Shown here: positions 47,549 to 57,500 of the stretch, piece after piece
How positions within the stretch are numbered: position 1 is the stretch's first letter
Layout: each line of letters opens with the position of its first letter
Assembly (NCBI GenBank): GCA_023935145.1
Contig: CM043700.1
Span: forward strand, 107,076,400 to 107,140,399
DNA length: 64,000 bases
Direction of reading: 5' to 3'
Source of the DNA: Bretschneidera sinensis
Taxonomy: Eukaryota > Streptophyta > Magnoliopsida > Brassicales > Akaniaceae
Translations under genes and position numbers: made by a program
The notes under the pieces: model-generated
Told to the model about the DNA's origin: nothing
Databases searched by the model: none
What the model saw: the letters and a program-made list of their open reading frames with translations, nothing else

Positions 47549-47620
47549 GCACGACAAGCCTTGGCTATGTCATGCCAAGCACATCAAGCCTCGACTACCA
47601 CATGCTGAGCACGACATACC
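47549..47620. repeat. 30-bp tandem array cut by element F
   Basis: Two and a partial unit starting GCACGACAAGCC. The third unit is broken at 47620 by the LTR of F. Confidence 0.75.
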
Positions 47621-47800
47621 TGTAATACCCGTATTCGTAAAGTAAGGGTAAAAAAATAATTTAATAAATATGACATAGAGTTAAATTAATATATAGATAT
47701 TTTTAAATGTGAAAAGTTAAATTAAAATTTTTAAAAAAAATTTGGACGTTTCCAGCTTGGAAAAGAAGAAAGTAAAAGAAACAAAAAGAAACAAAAACGT

Positions 47801-47826
47801 GGCAGCTGGTGTTGCCACCTGCTGCC
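47801..47826 (+). promoter_or_regulatory. LTR hairpin, element F 5' copy
   Basis: Arm GGCAGCTGGTG, loop TTGC, arm CACCTGCTGCC, one mismatch. Confidence 0.75.
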
Positions 47827-48583
47827 AAAAGAACAAAGAAGTTGTGCATGTTATAAAAGTAGCCATTTCGTAGCAAAATATGAGAAGTAATGGTGCTGAC
47901 TAATGGTTACAAAATTTTACATATATATACACACTTATACATAAACATAAATTATACTTACCAAATTTCGTTTAGTTTCCTTAAAATCACTTTATTTCCT
48001 TAAACACTTGGGGACCGAAAGAAAGTTTGAAAGAGCAAAATTTTGAAGGGGTTTACGGGGGAATTTTATAGAGAGTCACGAAAAGCTATCAGAAAAACAG
48101 AAATAATAACATAATGTTTAGTTTTTAATTTTTAGCATACATGAAATTTCTAGAAATTCAAAGTGGGAATTTTCAAAAGGTGTGATTTATGAAGAATTGA
48201 AGAATAAATTAGAAATTTAATATAAATATTATGTCAGGTGTTGACGGTCAGCAACCGGGGGAAATTGTTGAAAGGAATGGGAAAGGCAATGAGGTGATCC
48301 ACGGGTAGTTCTAAGTGCTACGTGATGAGTTAGATTTACTTTAACTAATCTAAATAAAAATGAAATATTTAGTGATAATATTAAAATAAATTATTAGCTT
48401 ATGCTTTGGTGGTAGATAAAAATTTGATTGATATGTATGATATGAATATTGGACACATAGAAAATTATTACGTGAAAAGAGATATTGTTAGAATAATGAG
48501 TTGATTTATATTTCATGTTGTTTTTATATTATTGTTCATATGCACATTTTATATCATTGTTCATATGCATGTGTAATAAAAGA

Positions 48584-48715
48584 AAAGAACCGGGAGGGTG
48601 GCCGGTCTAATTGAAAAACCGTGACAGCCGGTATATGCTGGAAATAAAAGGGACACCGTGAAAGCCGATATATGCTGAAAATAAAAGAACCGGGAGGGGG
48701 CCGGTCTAAGATAAT
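48584..48715. repeat. ACCGG-type tandem repeats in F 5' LTR
   Basis: Units with AAGAACCGGGAGG, GGCCGGTCTA and AACCGTGACAGCCGGTATA, at the place of the 36-bp repeats in C. Confidence 0.8.
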
Positions 48716-49392
48716 AAAAACATGTCAACATGTGAAAAGACATTCCTTAATAAAAATTCACGCATTGCATCTATTTTAAATATCGATTGCATTACTAAAA
48801 TGCTAATGTGTTATGTGTTATTGTGAATTTATTTATAGATGAATGAGTCTCATAGAGAAACAGTGATGGTGAGAAAGAAACCTAGAAGTATGATATGGTA
48901 AGAACCATCTAAATGGTAAACTTTATGATATGAACCTCATTATGAGGTAATTATGAGATAATTGATGGTCTTAAGGTGAACCAATAAATAAGAAGAAGAG
49001 ATTGATAAAGAATGGATCTTATGACATGTGTAGTGATAGTAAAGTACTAGTATCAAGTTGTATGAGATATAAATGATTAAATATTGAAAGACCATTTATA
49101 CAAATGAATACTTCTAGTAAATTTAATTCACTGAGCTTGTGAAGTTCACCCCTCATTGTACAATGATTTTAGGTAGCAGGTAGGACAATTAGTCTGGCGG
49201 GTTGAGAGTCAGACAAAATCTTTTTCTGTAAGCCACGTACGTGTCAACATCCTCAGACTAATGAGAAAATAAAATAAAAATTTATTTGTAAATATTCATG
49301 CATATTACGTTGTGTAAAATGTTTAAGTCAATATCATATTGATGTATCTCCCCTGTTGAGGGTTGATGATTGATGTAAAAATTTATGTTGGT

Positions 49393-50070
49393 ATTCTTTG
49401 TCACAGAGAACTGAAGTACAGAGTCAGAGGTAAGCAGGATCTGTTACTTCTGTAGCTCAGAATACTATCGGTGGGACCCTTAAATTTGGGAGACAGATTA
49501 TGGGAACTGGGAGTCATGGCAGAAGAAGTATGCCACTAAGGGGAAGTGGTAATCTAATGTATAATTGAGAGACAAAAGTTTGTTATAGATATATTCAGAT
49601 AAAGATATTTATCTCATAATTGTTCTAAATTGAAGTGCTTTGTATATAGAAAAGGTGGACATATCAATGTTGGTTAATCTTGGTGAAACTTATTCTTTTG
49701 CATCCAGTATTCATATGAAGTCTATTGAAGTATGTATTAGTTCTTTGATGGAAAATATTTTTGTTGAAGTTCCCACTAGAGATAGAGTAATAATTATAAA
49801 TGTTTACAAGGGTTGTGTGATTCATATCAGTGATAGAAAAATCTGAAGCTAATTTATTATCTTTGAATATAATATAATTTTGAGAATGAATTGGTTGCCG
49901 ACGTATTACGCTTGGATTGATTGTTCCAGAAAGAAGGTAGTGTTCAAGATATGGACATGAGAAGTTTAACTTTCAGGGAGAACATAAGATACTCTCGAAC
50001 TATCTTATTTTGCTCTGACCACTAGAAGATGGTTGAAGAAGGGTTATTAGGAGTATTTGGCAAATACAAT
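49393..50070 (+). pseudogene. Element F gag remnant and protease (broken)
   Basis: 49393-49630 corresponds to the gag C-terminal region of C (TACAGAGTCAGAGG and following). The frame 49640-49846 reads LVNLGETYSFASS, VPTRDRVIIINVYKGCVIH. The catalytic Asp (DLG in C) is Asn here and THSF is TYSF. The frame ends early. Element E is inserted at 50071, between protease and RT. Confidence 0.8.
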
Positions 50071-50789
50071 TGTTGACTTTTAATGATTTTGATAGTGACA
50101 AAAATCTTAATTAAGCACTAATGAATATTACTTAAGTAATACAGATTGTTAATAGTGCTTATACATCAAAGGAGATCAAGATTGTAGAAATTGGTGAATC
50201 AAAGTTGATGATCTCAAAAGTCAATAAGCTCTCCAAAAGATCAAATTCAAGGAGAATAATTTAAATGCAACTTCAAAGTCAATAGGAATAAATTATAGGT
50301 TTGAATCCTAAGATACACTTTGTAAGCATTTCAATTTTTAAGAGCTAATTATATTTGCATTACATTTTATTATATAGTCTTAATTAATTGAAGATATAAA
50401 ATCTCCAAGTGATTCTATTAAATGCAAATAAATTAAATGGGCTCAATACTTAACATTCTCTAATTGAATTTAAGAAGAATTCATGTTGACATAGAAAATT
50501 ACTTGAGCATTTGTAATATATCATTCTTCATATATCTTGCATACATATTATGCTTAAATTTGTAATATGTTTTGTCATCACCAAAAATGCCTTAATCAAG
50601 AAATTGATTAGATTAATTTGATGATAACAAAACATTTTTGAAATGTTTAACTCGTGTGTTTAATGTGCAAAAAAGTTTGATTCAATTAGGAGATTTTTTG
50701 GAACTCAAAAATCCAAAAAGAATAAAGAGATATGAAGAAAATTGATGTTGAAAGCACTGTTCATCCTGAAAACACTGTAGTAGCGCTCA

Positions 50790-50960
50790 AACAGTGACCC
50801 AGTCGACCAGGTGAATAGTATAGTCGACTGGTAAAATGGGCAGAAGGTTCCCAGTTGACTGGTAAGTCATACCAGTCGACTGGTAACACTGTAGCAACAA
50901 AAATGTGATTTTTAAAGAGGATCCAGCCGACTGGTATCACGATCCAGTCGACTGGTAGTT
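50790..50960 (+). promoter_or_regulatory. CCAGTCGACTGG cluster upstream of E TATA (5' LTR)
   Basis: Six copies or near copies of the 12-bp palindrome, some followed by TAAGTC, lie within 170 bases and 90-260 bases before the TATA box at 51049. The spacing suggests an LTR enhancer; inference only. Confidence 0.6.
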
Positions 50961-51048
50961 CAAAAATATGACCGTTGGGACTCGAAATCTGATATTTTAA
51001 AGGCATAATCAATTCAAATTAAAGTCTAATGGCCATATTAATTGATGT

Positions 51049-51058
51049 CTATATAAAC
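51049..51058 (+). promoter_or_regulatory. TATA box of element E 5' LTR
   Basis: CTATATAAAC followed by a CA-rich start region. The identical box in the 3' LTR is at 58479-58488. Confidence 0.65.
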
Positions 51059-51702
51059 CCACTCAATTCAGCATTCAACAAGAAGGAGAAGACATTCAAA
51101 AAGAGTAGAGCACACACAATCAAGTCATTCATTCCTTGAAACTCAAAAAGCTTTGAAATACTCATGTTGAGTCATTCTTCAAGCATTACTTTGAAAAAGA
51201 GATATTATTCAGTTGTATAAACTTCAATTGTTATCTCTCTACCATTTACTTTACAGCATTTATTGTAAAGGGATTACTTCCGAGAGGAAGGGGATAGCTT
51301 CCGAGAGGAAGAGATTGTAAGGTTTGTACAACACCAGTGAAGTTGTACGACTAAGTTTCTTAGTGGATTAATTCAAGGAGGTTCCTTGAAGAGAGTAGAC
51401 GTAGGGTCGGAACGAATCCGATATTGCCGAACCACTATAAACTGAGTTTGCATCTCTCTAACTCTATCTCCTTAATTACTTTCATAATTACTTGCTTATA
51501 ATTATTTATTATTCAAGTAAATGAGATTGATTGCTTAATTATTTTATAATTCAATTATCATTTCTATATTAAGCAATAAACTCTCTCATCTTTAGGCTAG
51601 TAATTTAGAAAGATTTAATTCCGCATATATTTTGATATTTGAGATTGCAAAAAGTATTTAATTTTTTAATACCCCTCTTGGGTTGAAACCTCAGTCTACA
51701 AT

Positions 51703-51715
51703 TGGTATCAGAGCC
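51703..51715 (+). other. Element E primer binding site (tRNA-iMet)
   Basis: TGGTATCAGAGCC, two bases after the LTR. Confidence 0.92.
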
Positions 51716-51755
51716 TTGTTCTCTATTTTAGGCTTAACATCCTAGAGTTGATCCT

Positions 51756-53486
51756 ATGGCAACTATATTTTTAGAAGGAAGAGATCCTTCTAGTCCTCCT
51801 CTTCTCCATGGAACAAATTTCACCCATTGGAAAGTTCAAATGAAGATTTTTATTCAAGCACATGATTATTATGCTTGGTATTTCATTCTTGAAAATGAAA
51901 ATGACTTTGATATAAATGATAGTAAATTCATTCAACAAAATGCTAAAGTTATGAACATGTTTTATAGTTCTCTTGATCAAAACAAAGTTGATCAAATTTC
52001 CTCATGTAGGACTGCAAAAGAAATTTGGGATTTATTAGAAGTTATACATGGAGGAAATGAGCAAGAAAAAAATTTCAAATTAAAAAACTTTGTTCATGAC
52101 TTAGAGAATTTTAAAATGAACAAAAATGAATCAATTTTTGATTCGCAAACTCATTTTACCATACTTGTTAAAACTTTATCTTTCATAGGTAAAATTTATT
52201 CTAACCTTGAACTTGTGAGAATATTTCTTAAGTCTTTGTCAAATCAATGGAAAATTATTTTGACAAAGCATTCTACAAGTGAAAGTTTAGAAGAGCTTGT
52301 GGAATCCCTCAAGAAGCATGAAAGCTACTTGGATTACAAAATTGATGGTTCCACCACATCCTTACCTCTTATGGAAATTAAAGATGTTAATCATGATGGT
52401 GATGAAGAAGAAGAAGACTCCTCGAATAAAGAGATCAGATACGAGGAAATTGCCAACCTATGTCTTATGGAAATCGTCGACGAAAGTGAGGTATTGACTT
52501 CTTCCTTTTCAAAAAATAACATTGTTAGTAGTAGTGAAGAATTGGTAGAAGTCATAAATGAAATGTACGAAGAATTGAAGAAATTTGATTCTAGGAACAC
52601 CATTCTTAAAAAAAAGGTGTCATCTCTTTCTAAAGAGATGGTAGGTCTAAGAGAAGAAAAAGATAAACTATCTTCATTACTTTATGATTCTTCTCAAGAT
52701 CTTCTTCTTACAGATGAAAATGAAAACTTAAAGAAGAAGATAATAGAATTGAATGGCATAATATCTAGACTTATGCTTGGAAAAGAAAAGCTAGATGAAG
52801 TGCTATCTTGCCAAAGATTAAATGGAGGAAAATCCGGGTTAGGTTATTCTCCATTAGGCAAGCAAAAATCAAAAGAGAGCTTATTCATGAAAGCATCATG
52901 TGTGAATGAAGCCTCTACTTCAAAGACCACTAACAAGGTCAATAGCATTCCCTCAATGAATGCTAGTAGGTGTAGAAATACTAATTCTAATGTATATACA
53001 AGAATGAAGCATCATAGAAATACTCATGCTTATATTTATGCTCATTCAAGAAATGCTTATACACATCTTAGGAATAACCATCTTGTGCATCCTAGAAACA
53101 ATATGCACACTACACATGCATATCCTAGGAATTACCATCATAGTTATCCTAGAAATAATATTCATACTTATAATAATGCAAGTATGTATCATAGAAATCA
53201 TCATCATACATTTTCTAGAAATGGCATGCATATTCATATTCCTCACAATAGAAATATGCATCTTAGGAACTCCTATCCTAAGAATTATAGAAATGCACAT
53301 CTAAAAAATCCTAGAAATTTCAATAACTATTATCCTAGGATTGTGCATCATCATGTCTATAAAACTCTATATGTTGTTAAGAAAGTATGGGTCCCAAAAG
53401 GAACCGTATTTTCAAGGACTAACCCCAAAGGACCCAAGAAATTTTGGGTACCCAAAAGTGCAATCGTATATCCTTGTGTGATATAG
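51756..53486 (+). CDS. Element E Gag
   Basis: 576 codons from ATG 51756, 40 bases after the PBS. Domains: N-terminal LTR-gag domain with LLHGTNFTHWKVQMKIFI and the UBN2-type gag core (residues about 15-200, KNFVHDLENFKMNKNESIFD); an acidic patch (about 215-230); a predicted coiled coil (about 265-360, heptads rich in Leu, Lys and Glu); an Asn/His/Arg-rich repeat (about 405-535, units such as YPRNN and HLRNN); and the Sirevirus C-terminal blocks VWVPKGT and KGPKKFWVPKS (about 543-571). No CCHC zinc knuckle is present. The frame is closed by TAG, and the same frame continues into protease. Gag forms the particle. Confidence 0.9.
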   Translation: MATIFLEGRDPSSPPLLHGTNFTHWKVQMKIFIQAHDYYAWYFILENENDFDINDSKFIQQNAKVMNMFYSSLDQNKVDQISSCRTAKEIWDLLEVIHGGNEQEKNFKLKNFVHDLENFKMNKNESIFDSQTHFTILVKTLSFIGKIYSNLELVRIFLKSLSNQWKIILTKHSTSESLEELVESLKKHESYLDYKIDGSTTSLPLMEIKDVNHDGDEEEEDSSNKEIRYEEIANLCLMEIVDESEVLTSSFSKNNIVSSSEELVEVINEMYEELKKFDSRNTILKKKVSSLSKEMVGLREEKDKLSSLLYDSSQDLLLTDENENLKKKIIELNGIISRLMLGKEKLDEVLSCQRLNGGKSGLGYSPLGKQKSKESLFMKASCVNEASTSKTTNKVNSIPSMNASRCRNTNSNVYTRMKHHRNTHAYIYAHSRNAYTHLRNNHLVHPRNNMHTTHAYPRNYHHSYPRNNIHTYNNASMYHRNHHHTFSRNGMHIHIPHNRNMHLRNSYPKNYRNAHLKNPRNFNNYYPRIVHHHVYKTLYVVKKVWVPKGTVFSRTNPKGPKKFWVPKSAIVYPCVI

Positions 53487-53672
53487 ATATGTCTCCACAC
53501 CAAAGAAAAAGGTAACTGTTGGTACCTTGATAGTGGATGCTCGAAGCACATGACCGGTGATAAAAGTGTATTCAATGAGCTAACTCTAGGCGATGGTGGA
53601 TTTGTCACCATTGGAGATAACACAAAAATAAAGATCATCGGGCATAGAAAGTTGGTAATGATTTCTCAACTA
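53487..53672 (+). pseudogene. Element E protease (in frame after TAG, then broken)
   Basis: Directly after the gag TAG the same frame reads ICLHTKEKGNCWYLDSGCSKHMTGD, with the copia-type active site DSG, then TIGDNTKIKIIGHRKL. A stop after about 60 codons marks a frameshift. Whether the TAG is a readthrough signal or a mutated Gln codon cannot be told. Confidence 0.8.
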
Positions 53673-53689
53673 TAGATAATGTATTGCTA

Positions 53690-55008
53690 GTATAAGGCCT
53701 TAAGCCAAATTTACTTAGCATTAGTCAACTATGTGACAAAGGCTACAAAGTCACATTTAAGACCTCTCATTGTCTAGTTATAGACATCAAGATCAACAAG
53801 ATCAAATTTATTGGCCATAGACATGAAAATGTCTACATAGTTGATTTGAAATCCTTGCATTCTGAAAATGAAAAATGTTTTCCTGCTTTTAGTGAAAATC
53901 CATGGTTATGGCATAGAAGACTTGGTCATATGAACATGAACTTGCTAAAAATCGTTTCAAGAAAAGATTTAGTCATTGGACTTCCTAAAATCAATTTTGA
54001 AAAAGATAAAGTATGCGATGCTTGTCAAATGGGAAAATAAACTAGGATTTCATTTAAAGCAAAAAATGTAGTCTCAACTACTAGACTTTTGGAACTTCTG
54101 CATATGGACTTATTTGGTCCAATTAGTACCATTAGTCTAGGTGGCCATCAATATGCTCTTGTTATTGTTGATGACTATTCAAGATATACCTTTGTTATTT
54201 TTATTGCTTACAAGGATGAAGCTTTCAAAGGATTTGAAAAGTTTTGCAAAAAGGTACAAAATGAAAAAAAAAAAGAATTTGTATTTCTAGCATAAGAAGT
54301 GATCATGGCAAAGAATTTGAAAATCAAAGCTTTTCAAAATTTTGTGATGAAAATGGAATTAGTCACAACTTTTCAGCTCCTAGAACTCCTCAACAAAATG
54401 GAGTTGTTGAGAGGACAAACAGAGTTCTAGAAGAATTTTCAAGAACTATGCTTTGTGAAAATAGTTTACTAAAATAATTTTGGGCTGAAGCCGTGATCAC
54501 TTCTTGTTATATCTTAAATAGAATTTTAATTAGGCATCTGCTTGATAAAACTCCATATGAACTATTGAAAGGAAGAAAGCCTAATATCTCCTATTTTTGT
54601 ACATTTGGTTGTAAATGCTTCATCCTGAATAACAATAAAATTAACTTGGGTAAATTTGACTCTAAGACAGATGAAGAGATATTTTTAGTATATTCAACAT
54701 CTAGTAAGGTTTATAGAGTTTTCAATAAAAGAACTCTAGTGGTAGAAGAATCTGTACATGTAAAATTTGATGAGTCTAACACAATTAGTAGTAGAGAAGT
54801 TTCCTTTAACGATGATGCAGATTTCATTCCAAGAACGGAAAATCCTACTCCCATTGTTGACCCAAAAGAGAATCCACCTCAAGCAAATGAAGAGCTGGAA
54901 AATCACATTTTGGGTCAACCATCTACAAGCCAACTAGAGGAAAGTCTACCCAAAGATTGGAGGTATATAAATTATCACCCGATTGATCAAATGATTGGTG
55001 ATCCTTAA
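53690..55008 (+). pseudogene. Element E integrase (broken)
   Basis: The pre-integrase zinc domain in 53846-54040 has WHRRLGHMN and CDACQMGK (HHCC complete). The core starts at 54089: LLHMDLFGPIS (first Asp), ALVIVDDYSRYTFVIF. A run of ten A at about 54264 shifts the frame. It continues SDHGKEFEN (second Asp) and PQQNGVVERTNR (Glu). A TAA at 54475-54477 interrupts again. The C-terminal part 54493-55008 has DKTPYELLKGRKPNISYFCT and GCKCFILNN, with the acidic linker after. All catalytic residues are present, but at least two shifts or stops break it. Confidence 0.88.
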
Positions 55009-55125
55009 CAAGGGGTAAGAACTCGCTCTTCTATTAGAAATATTTGCAATTATGTAGCTTATTTGTTTTAAGTAGAACCTAAGACATTTATAGAAGCTGA
55101 AAAAGATAATGACTGGATAATTGCA

Positions 55126-56379
55126 ATGCAAGAAGAAATAAATCAATTTGAGAGAAATAATGTTTGGAAACTAGTTCCAAGACCTGAGAATCATTTGATA
55201 ATTGGAACTAAATGGGTATATAGAAATAAGATGGATGAAAATGGAATAGTAACTAGAAACAAGGCTAGACTAGTTGCTAAGAGATATAATCAAGAAGAAG
55301 GAATAGACTTTGATGAAACCTATGCTCCCATGGCTAGATTAGAAGCTATTCGAATGTTTTTAGCCTTTGCATGCTTTAATAAGTTCAAGTTATTTCAAAT
55401 GGATGTAAAAAGTGCTTTTTTAAATGGCTTTATAGAAGAAGAGGTTTATGTTGAGAAACCTCTTGGATTTGAAAATCCTAGTCTTCCAAATTATGTCTAC
55501 AAGCTTTCTAAAGCTCTATATGGGTTGAAGCAAGCTCCAAGGACATGTTATGAAAGACTAAGCAAATTTTTTATTGACAATGATTTTGTAAGAGGTAGAA
55601 TAGACACAACTCTCTTCACAAAAACTCACAAAAATGACACTTTGATAGTTCAAATATATGTTTATGATATTATATTTGGTGCTACTAATGAATCTATGTG
55701 TCAAGAGTTTGCAAAGTGCATGCAAGGTGAATTTGAAATGAGCATGATGGGAGAGCTTAACTACTTCCTTGGACTTCAAATCAAGCAACTAAAAGGAGGT
55801 ATCTTCATCAATCAATCAAAGTACATTAAGGACCTACTAAAGAGGTTCGAGATGAAAAGCTCAAAGCCACTTGGAACTCCTATGAGCACAACTACAAAAC
55901 TTGATCTTGATGAAGGAGGTAAAACTGTAGATACTAAATATTATAGAAGCATGATAGGTGCTTTGCTTTATTTGACTGCAAGTAGACCTTATATAATGTT
56001 TAGTGTATGCATGTGTGCTAGATTTCAATCTAATCCTAAGGAATCACATGTAGTTGCAGTAAAAAGAATCCTTAGATATCTACAAGGAACCCAAACCATA
56101 GGATTATGGTACTCTAGAGAATCATCTTTTGAGCTTGTAGGATATTCAGATGCTGATTTTGCTGGATGTAGGTTAGATAGAAAAAGCACAAGTGGTACAT
56201 GCCAATTCTTAAGTACAATATTAACCTCTTGGTTTTTCAAGAAACAAAATTCTGTTGCACTATCAACCGCCGAGGCGAAATACGTTGCAGCCAGAAGTTG
56301 TTGTGCCCAAGTATTATGGATGAAACAACAACTAGAAGACTATGGCATGAACCTGATAATACTAGTGCTATCAACCTAA
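55126..56379 (+). pseudogene. Element E reverse transcriptase and RNase H
   Basis: A 417-codon frame: [89 protein letters not shown], then [11 protein letters not shown], where the family has YVDD. GAT has become TAT at 55663-55665, removing a metal-binding Asp, so the enzyme should be dead although the frame is open. RNase H follows: [20 protein letters not shown] and [14 protein letters not shown] one-base shift near 56300 ends this frame; RNase H continues in the next. Confidence 0.93.
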
Positions 56380-56591
56380 CCAAGAACCCTATTCAGCACT
56401 CTAGAACAAAGCACATAGAAATAAGACATCATTTCTTAAGAGACCATGCTAAAAAATGTGACATAAGACTAGAACTCATACCTTCAGAAGATCAAATAGC
56501 TGACATTCTTACAAAACCTCTAGGTGAAGCTAGTTTTTGTAAGATTAGAATGTTGATGGGATTGCTGGATTATGATAAACTGAATATCTGA
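56300..56591 (+). pseudogene. Element E RNase H C-terminus
   Basis: In a shifted frame: [30 protein letters not shown] and DQIADILTKPLGEASF, the typical end of copia pol, closed by TGA at 56589-56591. Confidence 0.9.
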
Positions 56592-57500
56592 TTGCTCATT
56601 CATTCATCATATGCAAGTTTGACATCTAGTGAAAGAGTATTAATTCTTGTTTAAATATCTCCCTCACTCAAGATGTCATAGATAAACAAATTTCATGCTA
56701 TAATTCAAGACTGTAAATTTTCTTAAGGGTCCAGTCGATTGGTAATTCTGTCCCAGTCGACTGGTAAGTCACTGCTTATTCTTCTAGTCGACTGGTAAGT
56801 CTCTGCCAATTCTTCCAGTCAACTGGTAAGTCACATTCAGTCGACTGGTACATCTAGACTTTGTTTGGAGCTATTTAATACTCAAATATTAATTGTTTTT
56901 TGATAAATTCTCTTTGATTTGGCATTGGACAAATCAAATGATAAGCTTGAATTTAGATTTGAGAATTATTTTTGAGCTATTTATTTATCAAGCATGAGTT
57001 AAATATGAAACTTTCTATTATATATGCTTGAGTTTGAAAATAATGATTATCTTTGCATTAAATTGATAATCAACTACCAATAAGGCTTGTTAAGTTTTAT
57101 CCAATTTTATTTCTCTTAAAAGTTAAAAATAAAAACTTAAGACTTTTTGAAAGAGGGAGAAAATCTGATTTATTGGTAAAAGAGAAAACCTATTGGTAAA
57201 TCAAGGAATGAGTTCAAACTCTTGTCCTTCATTGATTAAGTGTAAGATACTCTAAGCATTGAGATTACTTTGAAGATTTATAATGCTTGAAAATTGTTTT
57301 ATATTTCTTAACATCTTGTAAAATGATTCTTTTCTCAAAATGTTTCATCAAAATATTTTCAATAGCATGTTTTAAGGGGGAGCTCTTCTTTGAAATCCAC
57401 CCTTTTTTATTATGACAAAAAGGGGGAGAAAAATAATAATATTAAAGATCTTGTTAGACCTTATTCTTAAGATTTTTGTCACCATCAAAAAGGGGGAGAT
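56592..57500 (+). other. Element E spacer between pol and 3' LTR, with polypurine tract
   Basis: No env-like frame. 56732-56852 holds five copies of the CCAGTCGACTGG motif seen in the LTR. AAAAAGGGGGAGAT occurs at about 57487-57500, and AAAAAGGGGGAGAAA at 57418-57432 is a second, internal purine tract. Confidence 0.75.

Larger units (their letters stand above)
29870..47620 (+). mobile_element. Element G: Tat/Ogre-lineage Ty3 element, pol-deleted, left part
   Basis: The 5' LTR ends at 30368 and is followed by the PBS TTGGCACCATCTGTGGGA, characteristic of Tat-lineage elements. A Tat-type gag lies at 30874-31868, then about 160 bases later the tail of pol (PRTWNAKNLQKFY, TAG at 32117-32119). 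PR, RT, RNase H and most of IN are therefore missing. The 3' region (43693-47620) is a chain of tandem arrays, as is known for this lineage. It is interrupted by a CACTA-like transposon and by S2, and is cut at 47621 by element F. The 3' LTR is not in the window. The left LTR start is approximate. Confidence 0.75.
47621..49392 (+). repeat. Element F 5' LTR, 3' end deleted
   Basis: It matches 61838-63630 and stops near TTGGTATTC, where gag-region sequence (matching C at about 22695) begins. Hairpin at 47801-47826; 36-bp-type repeats at 48584-48715. Confidence 0.85.
50071..51700 (+). repeat. Element E 5' LTR
   Basis: 1630 bp, TGTTGAC to CAGTCTACA. It is about 12 bases shorter than the 3' copy near its end (AGTTCACCCCCC missing). 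Confidence 0.95.

Noticed and set aside
44091..47620. CRISPR-like arrays of short repeats
   Set aside because: Repeats are directly adjacent and degenerate with no unique spacers. The setting is a plant retrotransposon.
53026..53304. Overlapping frames in the Asn/His repeat of gag (both strands)
   Set aside because: Shadows of the biased repeat composition of the real gag frame.
56592..57500. Env-like ORF in element E
   Set aside because: Sireviruses often have one here, but no frame of useful length or transmembrane segment is visible.
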